64,000 bases of DNA from Nitrospirota bacterium (GCA_021806225.1 JAJZXW010000021.1:62001-126000), one strand, 5' to 3'. Shown: positions 26,971 to 35,829, numbered from the stretch's first letter. The notes: generated by a model from the sequence alone, not told the origin. A program made the numbers and translations.

Positions 26971-27271
26971 AAGGGATCCGCATCAGAGATCTCCCATTGC
27001 GCACCTCATACTGGTCCTCCATTTTCCTGACGTCCATTCCCTCAAGGAAAAAAGACACCTTTTGTCGAGTCTGACCGCCAAGATCCGGGAACGTTATCCC
27101 GTTTCGGTAGCCGAAACGGGATATCAGGATCTCTGGCAAAGGGCGGTGGTGGAGGTGGTTATGATTTCCTCCGATCCACTGCTCCCGGAACGCATTTTTG
27201 AGAAGGTCAGCGAGATGGTGCTTTCCACTCCAGAGATGGTTCTTCTCGATTCTCATCGAGAGTTTCTATGA
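26951..27271 (+). CDS. YlxP/DUF503 family protein
   Basis: A small ferredoxin-fold protein often found between infB and rbfA. The family core is clear from LILVLHFPDVHSLKEKRHLL to the end. The start is uncertain. The only ordinary initiation codon upstream in frame is a TTG at 26951 overlapping infB by 20 bases, with GGGA 6 bases before it. Homology would start the protein nearer residue 16, at an ATT (26996) that lacks a good ribosome site. The stop overlaps the rbfA ATG (ATGA). It probably acts with RbfA in ribosome assembly, but the function is not established. Confidence 0.82.
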   Translation: MSRSTHERDPHQRSPIAHLILVLHFPDVHSLKEKRHLLSSLTAKIRERYPVSVAETGYQDLWQRAVVEVVMISSDPLLPERIFEKVSEMVLSTPEMVLLDSHREFL

Positions 27272-27633
27272 AGCATGATTCTGGGTTCCGGAGGTCGGAC
27301 AGGGTCTCTGCTGAAATTCATGAGGTCATGGCCTTGATACTGTCCCGTTTTTCCCGTGATTCTCGCCTTTCCAGAGCGACCATCACGAGAGTGGCGCTTT
27401 CGGGCGATCTTAGAAAGGCGACAATCTACTATCGCGTTTATCCCGGAGAGGATCCAGCCGCCTGCCAGGAAGCGTTCGACCGTTACTGCGGCGGGCTCCG
27501 CAAGGAACTTGCGAGTCGGATCAGGATCAAGTACATTCCCGCTCTGACCTTCACCCTTGATGCCGATGACACAGATCCCGCCAGGATCGAACGCTTGTTG
27601 GCAAACCCGAAAGTAGAGGAAGGTGGAGAGTGA
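27268..27633 (+). CDS. rbfA: Ribosome-binding factor A
   Basis: A 121-residue KH-type RNA-binding protein needed for 16S rRNA 5'-end maturation. It shows the family opening RRSDRVSAEIHEVMALIL, the strand ITRVALSGDLRKATIYYRVY and the C-terminal IKYIPALTFTLDAD. It is coupled on both sides: ATGA with ylxP and GTGA with truB. Length and context are normal for the operon. Confidence 0.95.
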   Translation: MKHDSGFRRSDRVSAEIHEVMALILSRFSRDSRLSRATITRVALSGDLRKATIYYRVYPGEDPAACQEAFDRYCGGLRKELASRIRIKYIPALTFTLDADDTDPARIERLLANPKVEEGGE

Positions 27634-28652
27634 CCTTTTTTGACGATCGGAAAACATCGGAAATCTCCGGTCTTCTTCTGGTGGACAAACCAGCCGGTCC
27701 GACCTCTCACGACATCGTATACGCCCTTCGAAAAAAATCGGGCATAGACAAAGTCGGCCACGGAGGGACGCTCGATCCGCTGGCCTCGGGGTTGCTCCCT
27801 CTTTTTCTGGGGGAGGCCACAAAGATGTCAGGATTTATCCAGGCTCATGACAAGTCCTACTCCTTCGACATTGCCCTTGGAGTGACGACGGACACCGATG
27901 ACAGTCAGGGGACCATCATCGCGGAGGGTCCCCTGCCGGAAGATCTTTCTGAAGAAAAAATAAGGGAAATTCTGCGGGGCTTTGTAGGGGAGCAGTGGCA
28001 GGAACCTCCGATGTATTCGGCCGTCAAGCTGAAGGGGGTTCCGCTCTACAAGCTTGCGCGAAAAGGGCTGACCGTGGAGCGCGACCCTCGCCTTGTGACG
28101 ATTCATTCGCTGGATTTTCTTGCATTGAAAAATGGGACCCTCTCTTTGCGTGTCCATTGCTCCAAGGGCACCTATGTGCGTGTACTTGCACGCCAGATCG
28201 GGGATGCTCTGGGATGCGGCGGCCATGTGAGCCGACTGCGGAGATTGACCGTAGGACGCTTCTCTGTGGAGGAGGCGGTAGGGATGGAGGTCATCGAAAA
28301 CTTCTGGAATGTGGAAGACCTTGATGCCGCCTTGATTGGTCCGGAAAAAATCTTTCTGGGTCTTCCTTCACTGGAGATTCTTCCGCATGTCGCTCCGGCC
28401 TTGCAGAAGGGGGCCCTGCTTCCCGGCATCTGGTTTTTTCGCCGGAAAGGATTGTTTCATGCGAAGGATACGATTAGAATATTGGGGCAAGGAGGGAAGA
28501 TTCTCGGTTTGGCCGAGGCTCTTTTGGATTCTGAGGAGTTGAGTCTTTTCCCTGGAGGCATACCTGTGGCGAAAATCGCACTCCTTTTTCGGGCAAAGTC
28601 AGCGCAGGTACGAGAGGGAAAGTGTGTTCTTTCAAACAATGAAAACGGTTAA
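27630..28652 (+). CDS. truB: tRNA pseudouridine(55) synthase TruB
   Basis: Converts U55 of the tRNA T loop to pseudouridine. It has 340 residues with the catalytic motif GGTLDPLASGLLPL containing the nucleophilic aspartate, the opening LLVDKPAGPTSHDIV, and the CSKGTYVRVLARQIG segment typical of TruB. A C-terminal PUA-like region follows. The start is GTG, overlapping the rbfA stop as GTGA. rpsO follows after 15 bases. Confidence 0.96.
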   Translation: MTFFDDRKTSEISGLLLVDKPAGPTSHDIVYALRKKSGIDKVGHGGTLDPLASGLLPLFLGEATKMSGFIQAHDKSYSFDIALGVTTDTDDSQGTIIAEGPLPEDLSEEKIREILRGFVGEQWQEPPMYSAVKLKGVPLYKLARKGLTVERDPRLVTIHSLDFLALKNGTLSLRVHCSKGTYVRVLARQIGDALGCGGHVSRLRRLTVGRFSVEEAVGMEVIENFWNVEDLDAALIGPEKIFLGLPSLEILPHVAPALQKGALLPGIWFFRRKGLFHAKDTIRILGQGGKILGLAEALLDSEELSLFPGGIPVAKIALLFRAKSAQVREGKCVLSNNENG

Positions 28653-28667
28653 AAGGGAGTTCAGGGC

Positions 28668-28937
28668 ATGGCATTGAGCAAGGAAAAAAAACAGGAAGTC
28701 ATCAATTCATTCAAAATCTCCAACAATGATACCGGATCGGTCGAAGTGCAGGTGGCGATTCTGACCGAAAGGATCAACCAGCTTGGCGAGCATTTCAAGA
28801 AGTTCCCAAAGGATGTCCATTCCCGTCGGGGGCTCCTTCTCATGGTCAGCAGAAGGCGTCGTCACCTCAAGTATCTTCAGACAACCAATCCAGCCAAATA
28901 TCAGGAAATCATCTCACGTCTCGGGTTGCGTCGCTAG
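28668..28937 (+). CDS. rpsO: 30S ribosomal protein uS15
   Basis: An 89-residue primary 16S rRNA-binding protein. The full family pattern is present, including [17 protein letters not shown], the HFK...[14 protein letters not shown] segment and [11 protein letters not shown] at the end. Unlike many bacterial versions the initiator-proximal part reads ALSKEKKQE. It follows truB and precedes the pnp leader hairpin, the classic rpsO-pnp order. Confidence 0.97.
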   Translation: MALSKEKKQEVINSFKISNNDTGSVEVQVAILTERINQLGEHFKKFPKDVHSRRGLLLMVSRRRRHLKYLQTTNPAKYQEIISRLGLRR

Positions 28938-28946
28938 ATTGAACGG

Positions 28947-29025
28947 CGGGTTTCAGAAGGGCGTTGAACCGACTTTTCATGTCGAACACAAGACGGAAGT
29001 CGGTTTTGCGGCCGCCTGAAACCCG
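28947..29025 (+). promoter_or_regulatory. Large nested hairpin in the rpsO-pnp spacer
   Basis: An outer 10-bp stem (CGGGTTTCAG 28947-28956 with CTGAAACCCG 29016-29025) and an inner 9-bp stem (AACCGACTT 28967-28975 with AAGTCGGTT 28997-29005) are both perfect. They are separated by a symmetrical 10 x 10 internal region. No T-run follows, so it is not a typical terminator. In E. coli the equivalent spacer forms a long hairpin cut by RNase III, which permits PNPase autoregulation. A similar role here is an inference. Confidence 0.8.
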
Positions 29026-29076
29026 TATCCATCAAGGATTCCATCGATCCGGCTACCGGAAAGGAACACCAAAACC

Positions 29077-31206
29077 ATGAAGCAAGAAACTGTAGAAGTC
29101 AACGTTGGCGGGAAGACGGTCAGGCTCGAAACCGGCCGAATGGCCCGTCAGGCAGACGGGGCGGTTGTCCTGTGGGTCGAGGGAACAGTGGTCATTGCGA
29201 CTGCTGTGGCGTCAAAAACCATCAAGCCCGGGACGGACTTCCTTCCGCTGACGGTCGACTACCAGGAGCGGGCCTATGCCGCTGGAAAGATCCCGGGCGG
29301 TTTTTTCAAGCGCGAAGGAAAACCCTCCGAGCGGGAAATCCTGAACAGCCGACTGGTTGATCGTCCCATTCGTCCTCTTTTTCCGGAAGGGTTTTATTAT
29401 GACACACAGGTCATCGCTTCAGTCGTCTCTGCCGACAGAAGCGGGGTGACCGATGTGATGGCCGTGGTTGCGGCCTCGGCGGCACTTACCATCTCCGACA
29501 TTCCCTTCCATGATCCCATGGGGGCCGTTCGTGTCGGCTGCATCGACGGGAATTTTGTCATCAACCCGGACCTTGAACAGCAGGAAAAATCCTCGATCGA
29601 CCTGGTCGTTGCGGGAACCGCCGATGCCATCATGATGGTCGAAGGAAAAGCCTCCGAGGTATCGGAGGAGCTGTTTCTCGAAGCCATTCGTACGGCACAC
29701 AATGCCTGCCAGCCGATCATCGCAGCCCAGATCGAGCTTCAGAAAAAGGCCGGCAAGGTCAAGCGGTCGCTCCCGCCTGTTCCTGTCCGCCCCGAACTGA
29801 TGGACAGGATTCGGCAGGGAGGCAAGGAGTCTCTGTCGGCGGTTCTGGTCATGTCCGACAAGAAGGCTCGTGAGGATAAAACCTCGGAAATCAGGAGCAC
29901 CCTTTCAAAGGAACTCTTTCCCGACGGATTCAAGGATGCCCATGAAGAGAAAGAGTTTTCTACGGGGTTTCACGATCTCGAGCGGGAGCTCCTCCGGGCG
30001 ATGGTTCTTGACCAGGGGATCCGGGCCGATGGCCGGAAGACAACGGAAATTCGCCCCATCACGATCGAAGTGGGCATCCTGCCCAGGACCCATGGATCGG
30101 CCCTCTTCACTCGGGGAGAAACCCAGAGCCTTTCCGTCGCAACCCTTGGAACCTCCGACGACGAGCAGAGGATTGATGCCCTGGAAGGGGAATCGACCAA
30201 ACGGTTCATGCTCCATTACAACTTTCCCGCATTCTCGGTGGGTGAGGTCAAGCCGATGCGGGGCCCTGGAAGACGGGAGATCGGCCACGGGAATCTTGCC
30301 GAGCGGGCTCTTTTGCCGATCCTTCCTTCCAGGGAAGCCTTTCCCTATTCCATCCGGCTTGTCTCCGACATCCTGGAGTCCAATGGCTCCACCTCCATGG
30401 CGACGGTCTGTGGGGGAACCCTGGCGATGATGGATGCCGGGATTCCGATCAAGGCTCCAGTGGCGGGGATCGCGATGGGCCTCATCAAGGAAGGTGATCG
30501 GGTGGCCATTCTCTCGGATATTCTGGGAATAGAGGACCATCTGGGTGATATGGACTTCAAGGTAACCGGAACCGATTCCGGGGTAACCGCGGTCCAGATG
30601 GACATCAAGATCAAGGGGATTACCCTTGAGATCATGAAAAAAGCGCTCGATCAGGCTCGGGAAGGGCGAATTCACATCATGGGCAAGATGAAGGCCTCGA
30701 TGCCGTCCGTTCGCGCCACGATGTCCCCCTACGCTCCCCGGATCCTGACGATTCAGGTGAAGCAGGACAAGATCCGGGAGGTTATCGGACCCGGAGGCAA
30801 AATGATCCGGAGCATCACGGAAAAAACCGGGGTCAAGATCGATATCGAGGATTCGGGTCTGATTCGAGTCGCTTCCGCCGACGAGGAAGCCGCTCGGAAG
30901 GCGATCGAAATGATCAACCAGATCGTCGCAGAGGCAGAGGTCGGGAAGATCTACCTTGGCAAGGTCAAGACGGTTGCCGACTATGGGGCATTCGTTGAAA
31001 TCATGCCGGGAACGACCGGTCTTTGTCATGTTTCGCAGCTGGAGCCCCGAAGGGTGGAAAAGGTAACCGATGTAGTCAATGAAGGGGACGATATCGTCGT
31101 CAAGGTCCTTGAAGTGGACCGGCAGGGGAAAATCCGCTTGTCCCGCAAGGAAGCCATTGCCGAAGAGGGTGAGGGCCGGGAACATCGGTCGGTTGCCAAG
31201 TCCTGA
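29077..31206 (+). CDS. pnp: Polyribonucleotide nucleotidyltransferase (PNPase)
   Basis: A 709-residue phosphorolytic 3'-5' exoribonuclease and degradosome component. It has two RNase PH domains (about 1-215 and 310-545) with an alpha-helical linker, FFKREGKPSEREILNSRLVDRP in the first and LPRTHGSALFTRGETQ in the second. A KH domain (IREVIGPGGKMIRSI) and an S1 domain (KVKTVADYGAFVEI) follow at the C-terminus. AAGGAAC lies about 11 bases before the ATG. The upstream hairpin at 28947-29025 may be its autoregulatory site. Confidence 0.97.
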   Translation: MKQETVEVNVGGKTVRLETGRMARQADGAVVLWVEGTVVIATAVASKTIKPGTDFLPLTVDYQERAYAAGKIPGGFFKREGKPSEREILNSRLVDRPIRPLFPEGFYYDTQVIASVVSADRSGVTDVMAVVAASAALTISDIPFHDPMGAVRVGCIDGNFVINPDLEQQEKSSIDLVVAGTADAIMMVEGKASEVSEELFLEAIRTAHNACQPIIAAQIELQKKAGKVKRSLPPVPVRPELMDRIRQGGKESLSAVLVMSDKKAREDKTSEIRSTLSKELFPDGFKDAHEEKEFSTGFHDLERELLRAMVLDQGIRADGRKTTEIRPITIEVGILPRTHGSALFTRGETQSLSVATLGTSDDEQRIDALEGESTKRFMLHYNFPAFSVGEVKPMRGPGRREIGHGNLAERALLPILPSREAFPYSIRLVSDILESNGSTSMATVCGGTLAMMDAGIPIKAPVAGIAMGLIKEGDRVAILSDILGIEDHLGDMDFKVTGTDSGVTAVQMDIKIKGITLEIMKKALDQAREGRIHIMGKMKASMPSVRATMSPYAPRILTIQVKQDKIREVIGPGGKMIRSITEKTGVKIDIEDSGLIRVASADEEAARKAIEMINQIVAEAEVGKIYLGKVKTVADYGAFVEIMPGTTGLCHVSQLEPRRVEKVTDVVNEGDDIVVKVLEVDRQGKIRLSRKEAIAEEGEGREHRSVAKS

Positions 31207-31432
31207 TTCCATTTTGATTCCCCCGATTCGGCGGCCTGTAAAAAATCTGGAACGGGGGATGAAAGGAAGCCTTGTTTTTTGAAATTGGCTTTGCGATAAT
31301 CGTCAAGTCTTAATTTCAAAGTGTCAGATTCGCCTTTTTAACCCCCCATCAACCTCTGTGGCCAGAGTCGCCTGGCGGGGGAGGGGTCTCTTCAGTGTTC
31401 GTGAAGAGGGTATGGCATTCTAAAAGGAGGAG

Positions 31433-31561
31433 ATGTCGATGGATGTGAACAAAGGTGCTGCGGGTCTGGTCGTTGTTGCGATTATCATGGCCGTGGTTTG
31501 GGGAGGACTCTCCGCGTATGTGGGCGTGAATCCATTCTTCCTTCCGACCGGAGCTCATTAG
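31433..31561 (+). CDS. 42-residue single-pass membrane peptide
   Basis: A short frame with a very strong ribosome site (AAAAGGAGGAG ending directly before the ATG region). It encodes a hydrophilic start (MSMDVNKGA), one clear membrane segment (about 10-28, GLVVVAIIMAVVWGGLSAYV) and a short tail NPFFLPTGAH. Size and layout resemble accessory small subunits of respiratory complexes, but there is no diagnostic motif. It stands alone between pnp and the M16 protease. A downstream hairpin at 31638-31662 suggests it has its own short transcript. An ATG at the third codon is an alternative start. Confidence 0.72.
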   Translation: MSMDVNKGAAGLVVVAIIMAVVWGGLSAYVGVNPFFLPTGAH

Positions 31562-31637
31562 TTTTTTTCGAGGTTTATCCGCCTGCCGGACAAGCCGGTG
31601 ATTTTTCTTTGGAATTATTCTATTCTTCTTTTGCAGG

Positions 31638-31668
31638 GGGTGTCGCTCCACAGGCGGCACCCTTTCTG
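31638..31668 (+). terminator. Probable terminator after the small membrane peptide gene
   Basis: A 9-bp stem (GGGTGTCGC with GCGGCACCC, one T-G wobble) around a 7-base loop is followed by TTTCTG. A weaker CCGG hairpin followed by TTTTTCTTT lies upstream at about 31583-31611. Confidence 0.6.
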
Positions 31669-31686
31669 TAATGGATGCCCCATCGA

Positions 31687-31700
31687 GGACCACGTGGTCC
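31687..31700. repeat. Perfect 14-bp palindrome GGACCACGTGGTCC
   Basis: A fully symmetric 14-base palindrome with no spacer, located about 145 bases upstream of the M16 protease gene. Flanking ATCGAG (31682-31687) and CTCGAT (31707-31712) can extend it into a larger imperfect dyad. It could be an operator or an arm of a terminator for the preceding gene; no T-run of note adjoins it directly. Confidence 0.6.
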
Positions 31701-31845
31701 CTTTCCTCTCGATAAAAAATAAACAGATCCTCCCCGGTATTAAGCCATATCCCGCTTTTTTCGGGCGACATTTCGCGCTCAGATAACTGCAGGATTCGGT
31801 TAGAAGTAAGAAGGATCGCCGGGGAATTCCAAAGAAAGAATCGCC

Positions 31846-33081
31846 GTGCCTTATATCAAGCAAATCCTGGCCAATGGTCTGACTGTCTATTGCGATCCAC
31901 TCGCGACATCCCGATCGGTCGCCATCGGAGTGTGGGTCCGCGCCGGTTCGCGCTTCGAGAGTCCCAGTGAAGCGGGCATGACCCATTTTCTGGAGCATAT
32001 GTGCTTCAAGGGGACTCCCTCGCGTTCGGCGCAGCAGATCGCAAACGAGATGGATCTTCTGGGTGGAGAGATGAATGCCTTTACCTCCCAGGAAATGACC
32101 TGCTTCTATACGCATGTTCTCTCTGAAAATGCCGAACGAGCGGCAACCCTTCTGGGGGACCTCCTGACACGATCGGTTTTTGATCCGGAAGAACTTGCCC
32201 GGGAAAAGGGGGTCGTCATAGAGGAAATTGCCGAATCCCAGGACGACCCGGAAGACCTGGTCACGCAACAGCTTTATGAAGCGCACTTCGGCAGCCATCC
32301 TCTCGCACTTCCCATCCTGGGAACGGAGTCTTCCGTATCGGCCTTTACCCGGGAAGACGTCCGAAAATATTTCCTCAAGAACTACCATCGGGGGGGAATG
32401 TTCGTGACGATTTCCGGCCGGTTTCAGTGGCCCCAACTCCGGGAAACCCTCGAAGACGCATTTTCCGACATTCCCCGGGACCAGTCCGAAACGATGCATT
32501 CCCCCGGGAGCTTTCTTCCAGCGTTCGATAGACGCGAAACTCCCCGGGATCTTGAACAGGTACACGTTGCCCTGGGGATGTCCGGATTGCCGGTGGTCCA
32601 CAAGGACCAGACGGCCCTTCGCCTTCTGAACCTGCACCTGGGAGGGGGAATGAGTTCCCGCCTTTTTCAGGAGGTCAGGGAAAAAAGGGGGCTGGCATAT
32701 TCGATCTATTCGACGGGACAATCCTTTGTCGACGGAGGCCTCGTCCGGATCTCCGCGTCGACCCGGCCTTCGAAAAAAGAAGAGCTCCTCTCCATCCTTG
32801 TCGATGAGCTTGGTCGACTCCAGCAGGTTCCCCTAACCGTCGAAGAGCTCTTGCGGGCGAAGAACCAGCTCAAAAGTTCCCTCCTCATAGGGCTCGAATC
32901 GATCCTGACCCGCATGAACAAGATGGGGCGCGACATCCTTTACTGGGGCGAGGAGCTGGAAGCGGACACACTGGAGAGATGGATCGACGACGCGACTCCT
33001 CTGGACCTGCTGCGTGTCGCCCGTGACCAGGATTGGGTGTCCCGGCGTTCTCTCAGCGTTCTCGGCCCGGAAAAGGATTAG
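31846..33081 (+). CDS. M16 family zinc metalloprotease
   Basis: A 411-residue pitrilysin-family peptidase of the single-subunit, mitochondrial-processing-peptidase-like type. The inverted zinc motif H47-F-L-E50-H51 is intact, with the third ligand in VIEEIAE near residue 127. The second, inactive-type half carries the RLFQEVREKRGLAYSI segment characteristic of the family. No signal peptide is seen, so it is probably cytoplasmic. The start is GTG with only a weak purine-rich AAAGAAAG upstream. pdxJ follows 2 bases after its stop, and the gene probably opens the long operon toward fabI. Confidence 0.93.
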   Translation: MPYIKQILANGLTVYCDPLATSRSVAIGVWVRAGSRFESPSEAGMTHFLEHMCFKGTPSRSAQQIANEMDLLGGEMNAFTSQEMTCFYTHVLSENAERAATLLGDLLTRSVFDPEELAREKGVVIEEIAESQDDPEDLVTQQLYEAHFGSHPLALPILGTESSVSAFTREDVRKYFLKNYHRGGMFVTISGRFQWPQLRETLEDAFSDIPRDQSETMHSPGSFLPAFDRRETPRDLEQVHVALGMSGLPVVHKDQTALRLLNLHLGGGMSSRLFQEVREKRGLAYSIYSTGQSFVDGGLVRISASTRPSKKEELLSILVDELGRLQQVPLTVEELLRAKNQLKSSLLIGLESILTRMNKMGRDILYWGEELEADTLERWIDDATPLDLLRVARDQDWVSRRSLSVLGPEKD

Positions 33082-33083
33082 CC

Positions 33084-33842
33084 ATGGCTCCTTCCGGCTT
33101 TCCTGTGCGTCTGGGTGTCAACATCGACCATGTGGCGACCCTGCGTCAGGCCCGGGGTGTGTTCGAGCCGGACCCCCTGGCGGCTGCCCACCTGGCGAGG
33201 CTTGCGGGAGCGGACCAGATCGTTCTCCATGTGCGGGAAGACCGTCGTCATGCAAACGAGACCGACCTCCGGCGCTTACGGGAGACGACCTCTCTTCCGG
33301 TCAATCTCGAGATGGCTCTGACGGAGGAAATGGCCGGGATGGCACTGTCTTTCGCTCCGGAGAGGGTGACTCTCGTGCCCGAAAAGCGGACCGAACGGAC
33401 AACGGAGGGGGGGCTGGTCCTGACGCCGGATTATCTGAAGAGCCTGACCTCATTCGCGGAGCGCTGCAAGGAAAAGGGAATCCGGGTCAGCCTCTTTATG
33501 GATCCCGATCCGGTGATGCTGGGCCGGATTCCTTCCGTAGGAGTGGACCAGGTAGAGCTCCACACGGGGCCTTATTCCCAGGCATTCGGGTCGCCCGGGG
33601 AGGGGGAGGAGTTTGCCCGACTTTCTGCCGCAGCCACCCAGGTCTATCGCCAGGGCCTCATTCTGGCGGCCGGCCACGGCTTAACACTGTTCAACCTTCC
33701 CCGAATTCTTTCGCTGCCCCACCTGGCCGAAGTCAATATCGGCCACAGCATCATCGCCCGGGCTGTGCTGTTCGGAATCCGGGAGGCGGTCTCCGAGGTG
33801 CGCTCCCTTCTTCTCGCCCCTTGCGGAGGAGGGTCCCGGTGA
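33084..33842 (+). CDS. pdxJ: Pyridoxine 5'-phosphate synthase
   Basis: A 252-residue TIM-barrel enzyme that condenses 1-deoxy-xylulose 5-phosphate with 3-amino-2-oxopropyl phosphate in vitamin B6 synthesis. Signature segments are LGVNIDHVATLRQAR at the start, HVREDRRH, NLEMA, LVPEKRTERTTEGGL and the phosphate-binding NIGHSIIARAVLFG. AAGGA lies 8 bases before the ATG. The stop overlaps the acpS GTG. The pdxJ-acpS pair is widespread in bacteria. Confidence 0.96.
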   Translation: MAPSGFPVRLGVNIDHVATLRQARGVFEPDPLAAAHLARLAGADQIVLHVREDRRHANETDLRRLRETTSLPVNLEMALTEEMAGMALSFAPERVTLVPEKRTERTTEGGLVLTPDYLKSLTSFAERCKEKGIRVSLFMDPDPVMLGRIPSVGVDQVELHTGPYSQAFGSPGEGEEFARLSAAATQVYRQGLILAAGHGLTLFNLPRILSLPHLAEVNIGHSIIARAVLFGIREAVSEVRSLLLAPCGGGSR

Positions 33843-34216
33843 TCCGCGGTCTCGGGGTTGATCTTGTGCTGCTTTCCCGGATCGAAAGCGCGATCGGCCG
33901 TTTCGGAGAACGCTTCGTCTCCCGTGTCTACACTCCGGAGGAACGCCGGCAGTCGGGTGGAAAATCGACTTTTCTGGCCGGGCGATTTGCGGTCAAGGAG
34001 GCCCTCTTGAAGGCCCTTGGAACCGGCCTGGCGGAGGGAGTCCGGTGGAAGGAGATCGAGACGCTCTCCCGGGAGACGGGAGCTCCTGAAGTCCGATGCT
34101 CCGGCAGGGTCCTGGACCTCCTGGGACGTCGCGGGATCGGAAAGATATGGGCTTCCCTCAGCCATGAACGGGACCATGTGGTGGCGGTCGTTGTCCTGGA
34201 GGGGCCTCCGTCATGA
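33839..34216 (+). CDS. acpS: Holo-[acyl-carrier-protein] synthase
   Basis: A 125-residue phosphopantetheinyl transferase that activates acyl carrier protein for fatty acid synthesis. Family motifs are GVDLVLLSRIE with the metal-binding aspartate, and FAVKEALLKALGTG. LSHERDHVVAVVV is a variant of the usual SLSH-(D/E)... closing strand. The start is GTG in the GTGA overlap with pdxJ, and the stop overlaps nnr (ATGA). The frame is open far upstream within pdxJ, but only this portion is AcpS-like. Confidence 0.95.
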   Translation: MIRGLGVDLVLLSRIESAIGRFGERFVSRVYTPEERRQSGGKSTFLAGRFAVKEALLKALGTGLAEGVRWKEIETLSRETGAPEVRCSGRVLDLLGRRGIGKIWASLSHERDHVVAVVVLEGPPS

Positions 34217-35829
34217 GGGTCATGACCCCCGAAGAAATGAATGAGACGGACGGGAAAGCGGTCCGCGAATTCGGAATTTCTGAAGAAATCCTGATGGAGC
34301 GCGCCGGCATGGCGGTCTCCCGTGTTTGCAGGGAATGGCTTGGACGGACAACTTTCCGCTCCGGTCGACGACCGGTCCTCGCGGTGGCGGGAGGCGGCCA
34401 CAATGGCGCCGACAGTCTGGTGGCCCTTCGTGATCTTGTCAGCCTCGGATACACGGGAGAGGCGCTTGTCGTCGTGGAAGAGGCGAACCGGCAGAGTACA
34501 GCGCTTCTTCGCGAAATCGAGCGGCTTCGGCGCATGGAGGTTCCCGTCCACCTCTCTTCGGACGGAGGTGTCCGCCACCGGATATCCCACGCTGGCCTGA
34601 TTATCGACGGAATCCTGGGGACGGGTTTCCGGGGAGATTTGCCGGAGGATCTCCTCCGGCATGTCGAGGCGATGAACCAGTCTGCCGCTTCCGGTGTTCC
34701 CGTAATCAGCGTCGACATTCCCTCCGGCGTGGATGGACGCACCGGTGCCGTTGCCCGCGCGGCTGTCCGGGCCTCGAGCACGGTCACCCTTGGGGCTCCG
34801 AAATGGGGGCTGCTTGTCGATCCCGGAACGCGCCATGCGGGCGAGATCCGGCTTTCGAGAATCGGTTTTCCTTTCGCCCTGTTGGCCGAAGGGACCGGAT
34901 CCTGCTTGACCATCCGCGAGGCCATGGCCCTTCTGCCGAAGCGCTTTCCCGAGATCCACAAGGGACAGGCCGGCCATGTCCTGATCGCCGGGGGAAGCCC
35001 CGGGAAGACGGGGGCACCTCTTCTGGCCGCCCGGGGGGCCCTCCGGGCGGGAGCGGGTCTGGTGACTCTTCTCTGGGATCGAGGACTTTCCAGTTACGCA
35101 AGCGCCCTCCCCGAGGTGATGGGACGTTTCTTCGACCAGTCAACCCCGGACCCCGGAGAGATCCGGAGAGCCTTCGAGGGGATCGATGCCGTCGGCTGCG
35201 GACCGGGACTTCCGGACGAAGAGGGAACGCGGATATTGATGGAAACGCTTCTCTCCGGATTTTCGGGGCCGCTGGTCGCCGATGCCGGAACCTTCAGCCT
35301 CTTTGCCGGCCATCCCGAACGGGTGGCGGAGCTCCGGGGAGGAAAAAAACTCGTATTGACACCCCACCCCGGGGAGTTGGGACGCTTTCTGGGGGTTGGG
35401 ACCCGGGAGGTTCTGAAGGATCCCCTGGACCTGGCCCTTTCCGGAGCCCGGAAAGCGAACGGGGTTCTTCTTCTGAAAGGGGCGCGGACTCTCGTGGTCG
35501 ATCCCGCCGGCCGTCGATATGTCAACCTGACGGGAGATCCGGTCATGGCCGGGGCCGGAATGGGAGACGTCCTCACCGGGATGATCACGACCTTTCTCGG
35601 CCAGGGGATGGAGCCCTTCGAGGCGGCCTGCCTGGCGACTTTTATCCATGGGGCGGCGGGCGAGCGTCTGGGACAGATGTCCTCCAGAGGGCGTCTCGCC
35701 TCGGAGTTGGCGGACGTGATCCCCACGCTTCTTTCCGACTGGGAGCAGGCGGCCGGTATGGCCGCCCTCCCGGAGGAGGACCCTCTGGCCCTATGGCCGG
35801 TCCACACTCCCGGAGGAAGGAGCCGATGA
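34213..35829 (+). CDS. nnr: Bifunctional NAD(P)H-hydrate epimerase and ADP-dependent dehydratase
   Basis: A 538-residue repair enzyme that rescues hydrated NADH/NADPH. The N-terminal YjeF epimerase domain (about 1-215) has MTPEEMNETDGKAVREFGI, AGGGHNGADSLV and DIPSGVDGRTG. The C-terminal ribokinase-like dehydratase domain (about 240-520) has KGQAGHVLIAGGS, LTPHPGELGRFLG and the nucleotide-site variant AGAGMGDVLTGMI. Both catalytic halves look intact. The ATG overlaps the acpS stop, and its own stop overlaps the uracil-DNA glycosylase start. Confidence 0.95.
   Translation: MRVMTPEEMNETDGKAVREFGISEEILMERAGMAVSRVCREWLGRTTFRSGRRPVLAVAGGGHNGADSLVALRDLVSLGYTGEALVVVEEANRQSTALLREIERLRRMEVPVHLSSDGGVRHRISHAGLIIDGILGTGFRGDLPEDLLRHVEAMNQSAASGVPVISVDIPSGVDGRTGAVARAAVRASSTVTLGAPKWGLLVDPGTRHAGEIRLSRIGFPFALLAEGTGSCLTIREAMALLPKRFPEIHKGQAGHVLIAGGSPGKTGAPLLAARGALRAGAGLVTLLWDRGLSSYASALPEVMGRFFDQSTPDPGEIRRAFEGIDAVGCGPGLPDEEGTRILMETLLSGFSGPLVADAGTFSLFAGHPERVAELRGGKKLVLTPHPGELGRFLGVGTREVLKDPLDLALSGARKANGVLLLKGARTLVVDPAGRRYVNLTGDPVMAGAGMGDVLTGMITTFLGQGMEPFEAACLATFIHGAAGERLGQMSSRGRLASELADVIPTLLSDWEQAAGMAALPEEDPLALWPVHTPGGRSR

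Noticed and set aside
33341-33357. TGGCAC-like sigma-54 box inside pdxJ
   Set aside because: The downstream half does not match TTGC at the right spacing and it lies within coding sequence.
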